From assembly GCF_019802255.1 (NCBI RefSeq), contig NZ_JAHYSS010000004.1, positions 572,621-636,620 on the forward strand: a DNA stretch of 64,000 bases. The letters are read 5' to 3'. The notes under the pieces are model-generated. The model saw only the letters and a list, made by a program, of their open reading frames with translations, did not search any database and was not told the DNA's origin. Source of the stretch: Pedobacter polysacchareus (GTDB lineage Bacteria > Bacteroidota > Bacteroidia > Sphingobacteriales > Sphingobacteriaceae). Within the stretch, counting starts at the first letter, position 1; each line of letters starts with the position of its first letter. Shown in pieces: positions 17,669-27,835 of the stretch. A program made the position numbers and the translations under genes.

Positions 17669-20600
17669 ATGCAAAGATTTATATATATCACACTTGCAAT
17701 GGTTTTTTTCCTGCCAGGGCTCCTTTTGGCACAAACCAAAGTGATCAAAGGTTTGGTAAAGGAAAGCGGAGGGCCGCTTCCGGGGGCTACTGTTGTGGAG
17801 AAAGGGCTGGCTGGAAATGGCACCCAAACCGACAATGATGGCCGATTTCAGCTGACCTTAAAAGGCAGCAGTCAGACCATATTGATCAAGAGCATTGGTT
17901 TTATCAGCCAGGAAATAAATGTATCCAATAAGAAAGAAGTCACAGTAAACCTTGCCGTAGATGCGAAAGGACTGGAGGAACTCATCGTTGTAGGTTACGG
18001 TAAACAAAAGAAGATCACCAATACTGGAGCAGTAAGTTCTATTAATGGGGCAGAAATCAGACAAAATCCTACCGCTAGTGTACAGAATACGCTCGCCGGG
18101 CGTTTACCTGGTTTCTTTTCTCAGCAAAGATCCGGACAACCGGGAAAAGATGGAGCAGATTTCTTTATTCGTGGGATGAGCAGCTATGCAGGTACTCAGC
18201 GTCCACTGATTATTGTGGATGACATTGAATACAGCTATTCGGATGTTTCACAACTGGATCCTAATGAGATTGAAAGTATTTCGATTTTGAAAGATGCTTC
18301 TACCACGGCTATTTACGGGGTAAAGGGAGCAAACGGGGTAATGGTGATTACCACCAGAAGAGGAATCTCTGGCGCACCAGTGATCAATTTCAAAACGGAA
18401 CTGGGCTTACAGCAAAAAACCTTTACACCTAAGTTCCTGGGTGCTTATGATGCAGCAATATTGACCAATCAGGCATTGCGCAACAGTGATCAGTCTCTGC
18501 GTTTTACGGATAAGGATATTCAGCTTTTTAAAGATGGTACTGACCCTTATGGGCACCCGGATGTAGATTGGTACAGTACTTTGATGAATCCTACCGCATT
18601 GATCTCCAGAAATAACCTGGACATCTCCGGAGGTACAGAAAGCGTAAAATATTTTGTTTCGATGGGCTACTTATGGCAGAATGGTGCCTTAAAAGATTTC
18701 AGTTCTAAAAGTGAAGTGAACAATACCCATTACTACAAACGTTATAATTTCCGTTCTAACTTAGACGTACAAGCCACGAAGACACTGAGCTTTAAGTTGG
18801 ATATGACAGGTCGTTTTGGAGAAACAAATGACCCTATTACCAACAGCCCTAATGGGAATGGTCTGATTGGCGAGATCTATAGTTATAACTTTTTACCGCC
18901 ATTTGCTTATGCAGTATATAATCCAGATGGCAGTTACGCGACCGGTTCAAACCTGGGAGGCGTCAATATTGTTGGGCGTCTGGCCACACAAGGGTACAAC
19001 AGAAGTTTCGACAACGATTTAAACATCACCTTTGGTGGGGTTCAGAAATTGGATATGCTGACTCAGGGATTGTCAGCGAAAGCTTTAATTTCTTACGCAA
19101 GTGCTCAGGTGAACAAAAGAGGTCTGGCAAGAACCAATACCAATTTCCCAATGTATTACTACAATCAGGAAACGGGTGTATACACGCCAAAAGATGCAAC
19201 GGTATATCGGATTCCACCATATAACCTGACACGTTCTGCGGGAGGAGCTTCCAGAACTACAAACGTTCAGGCTTCCTTAAACTACGATCGCAACTTTGGG
19301 GACCATAGGATATATGCCCTCGGACTGTATAATCAAAACAGTTACATTCAGAATGACAACGCGGTAACTGATTCCAGTATTCCAGCCAATTTTAGAGGGA
19401 TGACGATGAGAACCGGTTATGATTATAAACAAAAGTATTTATTGGAGTTCAATGCGGCTTATAATGGAACGGACAAGTTTGTCGGAAAGAAACGCTATGG
19501 ATGGTTCCCGGCTATATCCGGAGGATGGAACATTGCGGAAGAGTCATTCTTTAAGAAGAAGGTTTCCTTTGTCAATTTGTTTAAAATCCGGGGTTCTTAT
19601 GGTTTAGTAGGTTCAGATAATATTGGTGACGGTAAGTTTGTCTATGAGCAGGTGTATACCAACGACGGCTCTTATTCCTTCGGACAGCAGCACAACAATT
19701 ACGCTGGGATCAAAGAAGGTACATTAGGAAATGATAACGTGACCTGGGAAAAAGAAAATAAACTGGATATCGGTTTAGATGTTTCCATGTTCGAAGGAAA
19801 ACTTTCCTTTACCGTGGATTATTTCAACAACAACAGGTATGATATTTTAACGCCTAGAGCAAGTGTTCCCCTGATTATGGGGGTTGGATTGCCACCGATG
19901 AACCTGGGTAAAGTGAATAATAAAGGATGGGATGGAGAGATCAATTACAGGAATAGCTTTAAAGGCGTGCAATACTTTGCCAGAGGAACTTTCTCTTATG
20001 CGAAAAATAAGATTGTTTTCAGAGATGAAGCCAATCCTCGGTACCCTTGGTTAGCAAGAACAGGACAGCCAATCGGACAAGGATTCGGGTATATCTTTGA
20101 TGGCTACTACCAAAGTCTGGAGGACATTGCCAATAGCCCTAAGCCAACTACGAGCATCAAACCAGGGGATTTAAAATACAAAGATCTGAATGGAGATGGA
20201 ATTATTGACGCATTGGATCAGCGTGCTGTGGGTAGTCCGAATTTACCAAGTACCACTTTAGGACTAACCTTAGGCTTTACTTACAAAGGAATTAGCTTCA
20301 GTATGTTACTTCAAGGTGCTTATGATTATAGCATGTACTTTGCTTCTGAAGCAATTGAAGGACTAAGTGCGAATTTTCAACCGATTCATCAGCAAGCATG
20401 GACACCGGAACTGGGTAATAATGCAAAGTTCCCATTGTTAGGTACCAATAGCACGATTAGCCGTGCCAATGTATCCCTTTCAGACTTCTGGTTAGTGGAT
20501 GCGCGTTACCTGCGTCTAAAAACTATGGAAATTGGCTATCAGCTGCCAACATCATGGGTGAAACCAATTGGCTTTAAAGGGATCAGGGTATATACCAATG

Positions 20601-20752
20601 GTTATAACCTGTTAACCTGGACTAACGTTGATAAATTCTATCAGGCAGATCCAGAGTCGGTGAATGCCTCCGGTGGAATTATCAATACCGGAGCGATTAC
20701 CGCATATCCAAATCAACGCATCTATAATTTCGGTGTTACTTTCTCATTATAA
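17669..20752 (+). CDS. SusC/RagA family TonB-linked outer membrane transporter (second of tandem pair)
   Basis: This is a second TonB-dependent importer in the same locus, 1027 residues long. The signal peptide ends LPGLLLAQ. The carboxypeptidase-like domain contains PLPGATVVEKGLAGNGTQTD, and the SusC signature ELIVVGYGKQKKITNTGAVS precedes the plug (FFIRGMSSYAGTQRPLIIVDD). The barrel region has KYKDLNGDGIIDALDQRAVG and ends RIYNFGVTFSL. Like the preceding SusC it has no STN domain. The two SusCs share family motifs but differ clearly in sequence, so this is not a very recent duplication; they may handle different oligosaccharides from one substrate (inference). Confidence 0.95.
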   Translation: MQRFIYITLAMVFFLPGLLLAQTKVIKGLVKESGGPLPGATVVEKGLAGNGTQTDNDGRFQLTLKGSSQTILIKSIGFISQEINVSNKKEVTVNLAVDAKGLEELIVVGYGKQKKITNTGAVSSINGAEIRQNPTASVQNTLAGRLPGFFSQQRSGQPGKDGADFFIRGMSSYAGTQRPLIIVDDIEYSYSDVSQLDPNEIESISILKDASTTAIYGVKGANGVMVITTRRGISGAPVINFKTELGLQQKTFTPKFLGAYDAAILTNQALRNSDQSLRFTDKDIQLFKDGTDPYGHPDVDWYSTLMNPTALISRNNLDISGGTESVKYFVSMGYLWQNGALKDFSSKSEVNNTHYYKRYNFRSNLDVQATKTLSFKLDMTGRFGETNDPITNSPNGNGLIGEIYSYNFLPPFAYAVYNPDGSYATGSNLGGVNIVGRLATQGYNRSFDNDLNITFGGVQKLDMLTQGLSAKALISYASAQVNKRGLARTNTNFPMYYYNQETGVYTPKDATVYRIPPYNLTRSAGGASRTTNVQASLNYDRNFGDHRIYALGLYNQNSYIQNDNAVTDSSIPANFRGMTMRTGYDYKQKYLLEFNAAYNGTDKFVGKKRYGWFPAISGGWNIAEESFFKKKVSFVNLFKIRGSYGLVGSDNIGDGKFVYEQVYTNDGSYSFGQQHNNYAGIKEGTLGNDNVTWEKENKLDIGLDVSMFEGKLSFTVDYFNNNRYDILTPRASVPLIMGVGLPPMNLGKVNNKGWDGEINYRNSFKGVQYFARGTFSYAKNKIVFRDEANPRYPWLARTGQPIGQGFGYIFDGYYQSLEDIANSPKPTTSIKPGDLKYKDLNGDGIIDALDQRAVGSPNLPSTTLGLTLGFTYKGISFSMLLQGAYDYSMYFASEAIEGLSANFQPIHQQAWTPELGNNAKFPLLGTNSTISRANVSLSDFWLVDARYLRLKTMEIGYQLPTSWVKPIGFKGIRVYTNGYNLLTWTNVDKFYQADPESVNASGGIINTGAITAYPNQRIYNFGVTFSL

Positions 20753-20770
20753 CGACAAAATTTCAAGACC

Positions 20771-22513
20771 ATGAAGATAAAATTTATACACCTGGTGATG
20801 GCAGTATTTCTGCTGATGGCAGGGGCTTGTAAAAAAGGAGGCTTCCTTGATGCAAAACTGGCCAGCGACCTGAATGAAACCACTACTTTTACAGATAGTG
20901 TACGTACTATTTCTTTTTTAACCAGACTCTATACGAATGTCGGATTTAACTTTGATGCCAATAGGTGGGAAGGTGGAGGACATCCCGTGCTGGCAGATGA
21001 AGCGATCCCGGTTCGATACACAGGACCACAAAATGATGCCATTCTAATGGCCAGTGGCGCCCTTTCGGCCTCGAGTACTAACGTCGCGAAACAAGCCGAA
21101 GTACTGAACAACTGGAAATTGCCATGGGAGAATATCCGTAGGGCAAATGTATTCCTTAGCAATATAGACCGCAGTCCGCTGAGTGCCGGTTTAAAGAAAA
21201 AACTGAAAGCCGAATCCCGTTTTTTACGCGCATGGTATTATTTCCAGCTGGTAAAAGTATATGGAGGGGTGCCTTTGATCGGTGATGTGAATTATGGAAT
21301 TGCAGATAATATTGATTTGCCGCGTTCCAGTTACAGCGACTGTGTAGATTATATCGTGAACGAATGTAATGCGGCAGCAGCAGATTTACCAGATTTCGAT
21401 ACTCAGCTGCAGCAAGATTATGGGCGTGCTACAAAAGGAGCCTGTATGGGCCTTAAATCAAGAATGTTATTGTACGCAGCAAGTCCATTGTTTAATGGGG
21501 AAGGAATTGCAGGAGATGCGGCACTGAAAAGTATCACTGGTTATACAAATGTAGATCCGGAACGCTGGAATAAAGCAGCACAGGCCGCTAAAGACATCAT
21601 CAATTCAGGTACATATTCCTTAAGAGAAGATAATATTACTCGTCGCGGATATGGTTTTTATAGTGTGTTTTTGACTCGTTACAATAGAGAATACTTGTTC
21701 GGAGGAATGAAAGCACCTAATAGAGAATATGAAAATAACTTGCTGCCAACTTCCAGAACAGGTAGCGGAAAATCAAGCGCGCCAACACAGCAATTGGTCG
21801 ATGCTTTTGGAATGGAAAATGGCTTGCCGATTACCGATCCTGCTTCCGGATACAAACCTAATGATCCTTATGTGAAACGTGACCCTCGCTTCGGAAATAG
21901 TATCATTTACAATGGCTCTACATTTTTCCTGACAAGTAGTAATGCCATGGTAGCGGTAAATACATTTGTAGGCGCCAGTCCCGATGGACCGGCAGCAACA
22001 GGGCCAATCGCTATTCCAGGCTATTACTGGAGAAAGATGATGGTAGAAGATGGTGCTGGTAATACCGACCGTTGTTATCCATTGATCAGGTATGCCGAAA
22101 TTCTGTTGAATTATGCAGAAGCCTTGAATGAATATCAAGGGCCGACCACTGAAGTGTACTCAACGCTGATCCAAATCAGGAAACGTGCAGGGATTTTACC
22201 TGGTTTAGATGATAATTATGGCCTTAAAACAGGCATCAGCAAAGCAGATATGCGTTTGGTAATTCAGAATGAACGTAGAGTGGAACTGGCATTGGAAGAA
22301 CACCGCCTTTGGGATGTGAGGAGATGGAAAATTGCAGAGGTGACTGATAACGTGATGCTAAAAGGCATGAAAATTACTAAAACAGGAAATACACTGACTT
22401 ATGAAGTGATAGATATCAAACCGCATTTTTTCAGACCAGCCTTTTATTTATTCCCAATTCCGGAGTCAGAAATGGCCAAGTCACCAAAGTTTGTGCAAAA
22501 TCCAGGCTGGTAA
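20771..22513 (+). CDS. SusD/RagB family outer membrane lipoprotein (second of tandem pair)
   Basis: This surface binding lipoprotein is paired with the SusC 18 bases upstream. It starts MKIKFIHLVMAVFLLMAGAC, a lipoprotein signal with Cys20 for lipidation. SusD features include ESRFLRAWYYFQLVKVYGGV, GRATKGACMGLKSRMLLYAASPLF and ERRVELALEEHRLWDVRRWK, and the protein ends NPGW. Its 580 residues are on the longer side of normal. A hairpin follows and may reduce read-through from the transporter genes into the enzyme genes. Confidence 0.95.
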   Translation: MKIKFIHLVMAVFLLMAGACKKGGFLDAKLASDLNETTTFTDSVRTISFLTRLYTNVGFNFDANRWEGGGHPVLADEAIPVRYTGPQNDAILMASGALSASSTNVAKQAEVLNNWKLPWENIRRANVFLSNIDRSPLSAGLKKKLKAESRFLRAWYYFQLVKVYGGVPLIGDVNYGIADNIDLPRSSYSDCVDYIVNECNAAAADLPDFDTQLQQDYGRATKGACMGLKSRMLLYAASPLFNGEGIAGDAALKSITGYTNVDPERWNKAAQAAKDIINSGTYSLREDNITRRGYGFYSVFLTRYNREYLFGGMKAPNREYENNLLPTSRTGSGKSSAPTQQLVDAFGMENGLPITDPASGYKPNDPYVKRDPRFGNSIIYNGSTFFLTSSNAMVAVNTFVGASPDGPAATGPIAIPGYYWRKMMVEDGAGNTDRCYPLIRYAEILLNYAEALNEYQGPTTEVYSTLIQIRKRAGILPGLDDNYGLKTGISKADMRLVIQNERRVELALEEHRLWDVRRWKIAEVTDNVMLKGMKITKTGNTLTYEVIDIKPHFFRPAFYLFPIPESEMAKSPKFVQNPGW

Positions 22514-22527
22514 GTATTTTTTTCTTT

Positions 22528-22560
22528 AAAAGAGGCGGGAATACCCTCGCCTCTTTTAAG
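22528..22560 (+). terminator. Hairpin (partial terminator) between susD and enzyme genes
   Basis: AAAAGAGGCG at 22528-22537 pairs with CGCCTCTTTT at 22548-22557, with further G-C pairing in the loop. Only a modest T content follows, so it may attenuate rather than fully stop transcription of the downstream enzymes. Confidence 0.6.
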
Positions 22561-22625
22561 TACTTTAACGGCAATAAATTTAATTTAAAATAAACAGGTC
22601 GGTGATCTGTTATATGAAGTAGATA

Positions 22626-24074
22626 ATGAGAGATAAATTCCTGTTTTCCTGTTTGATAGCGCTGATTTTTTTTGTTGGAGGAAGCTCCACAATGAAAGCT
22701 CAGAATTTGATCAGCAAGAGTAAGTATTATGTGGATAGTGAGAATGGTAATGATGACTATTCTGGAAAGTCACAAAAGTTAGCCTGGAAATCATTAAATA
22801 AAGTTAACGCACAAACATTTATTCCCGGTGATCGCGTTGCCTTTAAAAGAGGCGGTAAATGGAAAGGGCAATTGCTGCCTCAGGGCTCCGGAACAAAGGA
22901 AAACCCGATTGTTTTTACCGCTTATGGAAAAGGCGAGCTTCCGGTTGTTGCTGCAGAAGGCAAGTTTAAAGATGCTGTACTGCTAAAGAATATCAGCAAT
23001 ATTGCTCTGGAGAATTTAGAGCTATCTAATTATGATGCTCTAGTCAAAACGCAGAAAACAGGTCCCACCGGGGTCCGTATTCTTGCGGAAAATATTGGAA
23101 CGATTAGTAATATCCGCCTTTCTAACCTGTATGTACATGACATTAATGGCGACAATAAAAAAGGAAGCAACGAAGGAAACGGAATTTTCTGGGATTGTCA
23201 GGGGCCAAAACCAAGTAATATTGAAAACCTGCTGATCGAAAATTGCAAAGTGGTTAAAGTGGATAGAAACGGAATTCGTGGAAATGGAACTTTTGCCTTC
23301 CGTGACCAATGGTTTCCAAATAAAAATTTAATCATCCGTGGCTGTACCCTGGAAGATATTGGCGGAGACGGGATTGTAGTCAAAGCATTTGATGGTGCTT
23401 TAGTAGAGCACAATAAGCTGTTTCACATCAGAACCCGTGCTAAAGACAATGCAGTTGGTATTTGGCCGCATAGCAGCGACAACACGATCATTCAATACAA
23501 TGAAGTAGCTTTTACGAAAAACCTGGATTGGTCTAATGACGGACAATCATTTGACATCGATGGGAATTGCAACAACACCATCATTCAGAACAACTATAGC
23601 CATGACAATGATGGCGGGTTTATGCTGGTGATTTCGGATGCGATTAATGCAAAAAGTAAAATGACTACTAACAGCATCATCAGGAATAACCTGAGTATAA
23701 ATGATGGCAATAAACGCAAGCGCCTGTTCAATTTTGCTTTAGTCACAGACAATACCCAAATCAGCAATAATATTTTTTATAACAGTGGACAGGATTCCCT
23801 GAAAATGGAATTGATAGACATCGAACATGGCGTACCTAAAAACGTAGTGCTGGATGGTAATATCTTCGAATATCAAGGATTAGCCACAGGGATTTTTACC
23901 AAATCTGCTAAACAATATGCCGCTCTAACCTGGACTGGTAATTTGTTTAAAGGTAATATTTCAGGAAATGATCAACTACTAAATGTTAAACAAGGAACAG
24001 CGATTAAGAAAAAGAATTTGAAAGAATTTCCTTGGAATTTCATAAAGGTGTTAAAACTTGAAAAATTATTCTAA
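22626..24074 (+). CDS. Secreted right-handed parallel beta-helix protein (polysaccharide lyase-like)
   Basis: This is probably an exported polysaccharide-active enzyme or binding protein of 482 residues. A signal peptide covers about 1-27 (ends STMKAQ). The mature start, YYVDSENGNDDYSGKSQKLAWKSLNKVN, is the usual beginning of secreted beta-helix proteins, and is followed by PIVFTAYGKGELPVV. The body consists of short helical rungs such as NISNIALENLELSN, NLLIENCKVVKVDRNGI, NLIIRGCTLEDIGGDGI and NTIIQYNEVAFTKN, matching the PbH1/NosD-type repeat. Catalytic residues cannot be assigned with confidence, so a pectate-lyase-like or glycoside-hydrolase role is inferred from the fold and the neighbouring SusC/SusD genes. 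It follows the transporter genes in the same direction. Confidence 0.85.
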   Translation: MRDKFLFSCLIALIFFVGGSSTMKAQNLISKSKYYVDSENGNDDYSGKSQKLAWKSLNKVNAQTFIPGDRVAFKRGGKWKGQLLPQGSGTKENPIVFTAYGKGELPVVAAEGKFKDAVLLKNISNIALENLELSNYDALVKTQKTGPTGVRILAENIGTISNIRLSNLYVHDINGDNKKGSNEGNGIFWDCQGPKPSNIENLLIENCKVVKVDRNGIRGNGTFAFRDQWFPNKNLIIRGCTLEDIGGDGIVVKAFDGALVEHNKLFHIRTRAKDNAVGIWPHSSDNTIIQYNEVAFTKNLDWSNDGQSFDIDGNCNNTIIQNNYSHDNDGGFMLVISDAINAKSKMTTNSIIRNNLSINDGNKRKRLFNFALVTDNTQISNNIFYNSGQDSLKMELIDIEHGVPKNVVLDGNIFEYQGLATGIFTKSAKQYAALTWTGNLFKGNISGNDQLLNVKQGTAIKKKNLKEFPWNFIKVLKLEKLF

Positions 24075-24138
24075 TTTATTATATTTAAACTATATGTGAA
24101 TATTTAAATAATCAAACAATCATCCCTAAACCAAATTT

Positions 24139-25722
24139 ATGAGAACCAAAACTTTAGCCCTTTGCCTATTAATGGCAACTAGCCTCTTTGCGTGCAAGAA
24201 ATCTCAGGTTGCAACTGACGTAACTGCGTTAGCAATGAGTACGGATACGGTATACACTAGTCCGCAGTCGCGCAACTTGAACCTGGTTTATTTTGTGCCC
24301 AACGACCTTGATACGCTTCCTGCGTATCAAAAGCGTTTAAGTGAGCTGATGTTATGGACGCAGAATTACATGAAACAGGAAATGCTGCGTAACGGATACC
24401 CAAATAAAACCTTCGGAATGTTTGCCGATCTGAGTATTAACCGGGTAAAGATCATCACCATCAGAGGTACCAAACCAAAAATTGATTATTCGTATTCCAG
24501 CGGTGCTGGAAATGTGCAGGCGGAGATTAACGCCTATTTTACCGCACATCCCACAGAGAAAACAAGTGACCATACGCTGGTGATCTTACCGAGATATAGT
24601 TTCCGCCCAGATGGAACACCGGATGGAGGACCTTTCTTTGGCTTGGGGAGATGGTGCTTCGCATTGGATTATGAAGGACTGGACATCAAAAACCTTGGAA
24701 AAACTGATACCGAAGGCAATCGTTTCAGTGTTTGGTTCGGCGGACTGGTACATGAGCTGGGCCATGGATTGAACCTACCGCACAATTGCCAGAAAGTTTC
24801 TGAAAATGCAACACTTGGTATGGCTTTAATGTGGGCAGGAAATGGGACGCTAGGGAAATCAAACACCTTCCTGACTGCTACAGATTGTGCCATTCTAAAT
24901 GTCAACCAGATTTTTAACAACGACAGCAAAACTTATTACGGGGCTGTGAATGCCAGGGTAACCAGGATTCATGCGGATTATTCGGCCACAAAATCAGCAA
25001 TTGTACTTTCCGGTAGATTTACCAGTGATACGAAAGTAAACAGCATCGTATATTACAATGATCCGAATGTAAACAATGAAGGGGTAGGGGCAAACAAAGA
25101 TTATAATGCCGTCACCTGGGAATCTAAAGCGATTGGAACAGACAGCTTTTATGTAGAAATGCCAATTGCTGATTTTAAATATAAAGATGCTAGTCCTTAT
25201 GAATTGCGCTTAAAATTGGTCCACGATAATGGAACAGTCACACAGAATAGCTATGCTTATAAATTTGTGAATGCCTTACCAGTTCTGGAATTCAGTACTA
25301 AGAATGAAATCAGTAAAGCAGGCTGGTCTATTGCCGCTTTCAGCTCCCAGCAAACTACTGCTATTGCAGCAAATGTGATCGACAACAACTTATCAACCGG
25401 ATGGCATAGCCAGTGGTCTGTAGCGCCAGCCGCAAGCTATCCACATTTTATTACGGTGGATCTGGGACAACTTAAAACCCTGGATGGCTTTACTATTTTA
25501 AATGGCGATAGACGTGCGATTAAAGACGTGGATATTTTATACAGTACAGATGGGATCAATTTCAGCCTGGCCTCCACTTTACAAATCCCTAAACTAGGTT
25601 CTATTCAAAACTTTGCTTTTCAAGCACCATTGAGTTTCAGATATTTTAAAATCCTGGCGAAATCAAGCTGGGATGGCGAACAATTCGCACAATTTGCCGA
25701 GTTAGGCTTCTATAAAAATTAA
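24139..25722 (+). CDS. Lipoprotein with metzincin-like zinc site and F5/8 C (discoidin-like) C-terminal domain
   Basis: This is a putative surface or periplasmic metallopeptidase of 527 residues. The N-terminus is a lipoprotein signal with lipobox LFAC (MATSLFACKKS). The zinc motif HELGHGLNLPH (His205, Glu206, His209, His215) fits the metzincin pattern HExxHxxGxxH except that Asn replaces the usual Gly. A possible Met-turn, ALMW, lies shortly downstream. The last 140 or so residues look like a discoidin/F5-8 type C carbohydrate-binding domain (VIDNNLSTGWHSQWS, PHFITVDLGQLKTLDGFTIL, RYFKILAKSSW). It is located between the beta-helix protein and a GH2 enzyme, 4 bases from the latter. Activity on glycoprotein is inferred; a carbohydrate-binding protein with a relic zinc site is the alternative. 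Confidence 0.8.
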   Translation: MRTKTLALCLLMATSLFACKKSQVATDVTALAMSTDTVYTSPQSRNLNLVYFVPNDLDTLPAYQKRLSELMLWTQNYMKQEMLRNGYPNKTFGMFADLSINRVKIITIRGTKPKIDYSYSSGAGNVQAEINAYFTAHPTEKTSDHTLVILPRYSFRPDGTPDGGPFFGLGRWCFALDYEGLDIKNLGKTDTEGNRFSVWFGGLVHELGHGLNLPHNCQKVSENATLGMALMWAGNGTLGKSNTFLTATDCAILNVNQIFNNDSKTYYGAVNARVTRIHADYSATKSAIVLSGRFTSDTKVNSIVYYNDPNVNNEGVGANKDYNAVTWESKAIGTDSFYVEMPIADFKYKDASPYELRLKLVHDNGTVTQNSYAYKFVNALPVLEFSTKNEISKAGWSIAAFSSQQTTAIAANVIDNNLSTGWHSQWSVAPAASYPHFITVDLGQLKTLDGFTILNGDRRAIKDVDILYSTDGINFSLASTLQIPKLGSIQNFAFQAPLSFRYFKILAKSSWDGEQFAQFAELGFYKN

Positions 25723-25726
25723 CATA

Positions 25727-27793
25727 ATGCATCGACAAAAAATTATTGCCACGATCCTTTTCTTTCTATTTCAACTGGCTGTGACAACAGCAAAACCTGT
25801 TTCTAGTGTATTCAATGGGAGGGAAACCATTCCGTTTAATGCCAACTGGCAATTTTATTTTGCATACAACTTTGAACAAGGCATCAAAAAAGAAACTGTC
25901 AATCTGCCACATACCTGGAATGCCAATGAGGTATTGGAAGGACTGGCGGAATACAAACGCAGTTCGGCGATTTATGAGAACAGTCTGAATGTTCCAAACG
26001 AATGGGGTGCTAAAAGACTATTCCTTTATTTCGAAGGTGCGAATAGTGTGGCCACAGTATTTGTAAACAACAAAGCAGTTGCGGAACATAAAGGTGGTTA
26101 TACCGGATTTGCGGTAGAAATCACCGACTATGTGAAGACCGGTCATAATTCGATCGCGGTTCAGGTGAGCAATGCTTACCGTTTGGATGTGATTCCATTA
26201 CATGGCGATTTCAATATTTATGGTGGCCTGCACCGTCCGGTTTCTCTGATTGTCACAGAAAAAAACTGTATCAGTCCGCTGGACTATGGTTCTTCAGGCC
26301 TGTACCTGACGCAGAAGGCCGTTTCTGAAAAATCCGCTGATCTGGAAATCCTGACAAAATTATCTTTGTCCGATGCTAAAAATCTGAGCCTTAAAACGAC
26401 CCTTTTCGATCAGGCTGGAAAGGAAATACGTTCCATCACTCATCCAGTAAACGAGGGAGAAGGTACTGGAACAGCCACTCAATTTAAGACACAAATGCAC
26501 ATCCTAAATCCACATTTGTGGAATGGTAAAGCCGATCCTTATTTGTACAGGGTAGCCGTAGATTTGCTTCAGGATGGAAAAGTCATCGATCATGTCTCTC
26601 AGCCTCTGGGTTTCCGTTATTACCACGTAGACCCAGATAAAGGTTTTTTCCTGAATGGGAAATACCTAGATTTATATGGTGCAGGAAGACATGAAGACTG
26701 GTCCGGGAAAGGTTCTGCCTTAACCGATGCAGATCATGATCAGGATATGGAGCTGATGAAAGAAATGGGAGCAACAGCTGCCAGGCTGACCCATTATCCG
26801 CATAGCAAGCATTTCTACGATTTATGTGATCAGAATGGCATGGTATTGTGGTCGGAGATTCCATTTGTAGGCCCAGGAGGGTACACTGGAACTGGCTATG
26901 TGAAAGATCTGCAGCTGGAAGAAAACACAAAGAAGATGCTGAAAGAACTGATCCGTCAGAATTACAACCACCCTTCAGTATGTTTTTGGGGCTTATTCAA
27001 TGAGCTAAAACTCAATTATGATGATCCACAGCCTTTTATTAAAGAACTGAATGAATTGGCGAAAGCTGAAGACCCGGGAAGATTGACCACATTGGCTTCT
27101 AACCTGGGGCCGGCTAATTTCACTGACCTGACAGACCTGATGGGTTGGAATCAGTATTTTGGCTGGTATGGCGGCAGCTTTGATCAGGTGGCCAAATGGG
27201 CAGATCAAACGCATAAAGCCTTGCCTGCTAAACCAATTTCTATCTCAGAATATGGTGCAGGGGCGAGTCCCTTCAAACACATCGAAGAATTAGCTGCTCC
27301 GGAAGCAAAAGGGCGCTTTCATCCGGAAGAATGGCAAACCGCATTCCATGAAAAACATTGGGAAGAACTGAAGAAACGTCCTTATATCTGGGGTAAATTT
27401 ATCTGGGTACTGGCAGATTTTGGTTCCGCAATCCGAACGGAAGGCGACAACAATGGCATTAATGATAAAGGGCTGGTGACTTACGATCGCAAGATTAAAA
27501 AGGATGCTTTCTATTTTTATAAAGCAAACTGGAACCCGGAGCCGATGGTATACCTTACTTCCAGAAGAAATACGATGCGTACCAAAGCAGTCACGCCAGT
27601 GAAAATCTTTAGCAATTTACCATATGCAGAGCTTTGGATCAATGGGAAAAGCCTGGGTAAAAAGAAAAAGAATGCGATGAACACGATGATCTGGGAAAAT
27701 GTGAAGCTGAATAAAGGGAAAAATGAGATTCTGGTAAAGGGGAAGTCCGCTGGTGGAACGCTAGCAGATACCTGCATCTGGGAACTTCAATAA
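25727..27793 (+). CDS. Glycoside hydrolase family 2 (beta-galactosidase-like) protein, secreted
   Basis: This exo-acting beta-glycosidase hydrolyses terminal beta-linked sugars, with specificity unknown. Residues 1-22 form a signal peptide. A jelly-roll sugar-binding domain follows (PFNANWQFYFAYN, LPHTWNANEV, YGGLHRPVSLIV), then an immunoglobulin-like domain to about 300 and a TIM barrel. The GH2 acid/base is Glu426 in WGLFNEL and the nucleophile is probably Glu508 in SISEYGAG. At 688 residues it is shorter than LacZ, lacking the large C-terminal domains, but it ends with a GH2 Ig-like segment (ELWINGKSLGKKK). It is the last gene of the locus and a terminator follows. Confidence 0.93.
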   Translation: MHRQKIIATILFFLFQLAVTTAKPVSSVFNGRETIPFNANWQFYFAYNFEQGIKKETVNLPHTWNANEVLEGLAEYKRSSAIYENSLNVPNEWGAKRLFLYFEGANSVATVFVNNKAVAEHKGGYTGFAVEITDYVKTGHNSIAVQVSNAYRLDVIPLHGDFNIYGGLHRPVSLIVTEKNCISPLDYGSSGLYLTQKAVSEKSADLEILTKLSLSDAKNLSLKTTLFDQAGKEIRSITHPVNEGEGTGTATQFKTQMHILNPHLWNGKADPYLYRVAVDLLQDGKVIDHVSQPLGFRYYHVDPDKGFFLNGKYLDLYGAGRHEDWSGKGSALTDADHDQDMELMKEMGATAARLTHYPHSKHFYDLCDQNGMVLWSEIPFVGPGGYTGTGYVKDLQLEENTKKMLKELIRQNYNHPSVCFWGLFNELKLNYDDPQPFIKELNELAKAEDPGRLTTLASNLGPANFTDLTDLMGWNQYFGWYGGSFDQVAKWADQTHKALPAKPISISEYGAGASPFKHIEELAAPEAKGRFHPEEWQTAFHEKHWEELKKRPYIWGKFIWVLADFGSAIRTEGDNNGINDKGLVTYDRKIKKDAFYFYKANWNPEPMVYLTSRRNTMRTKAVTPVKIFSNLPYAELWINGKSLGKKKKNAMNTMIWENVKLNKGKNEILVKGKSAGGTLADTCIWELQ

Positions 27794-27835
27794 TGGTAGG
27801 TCAGACTGTGCTGAACTGAGCCCATGCCGCCTACA

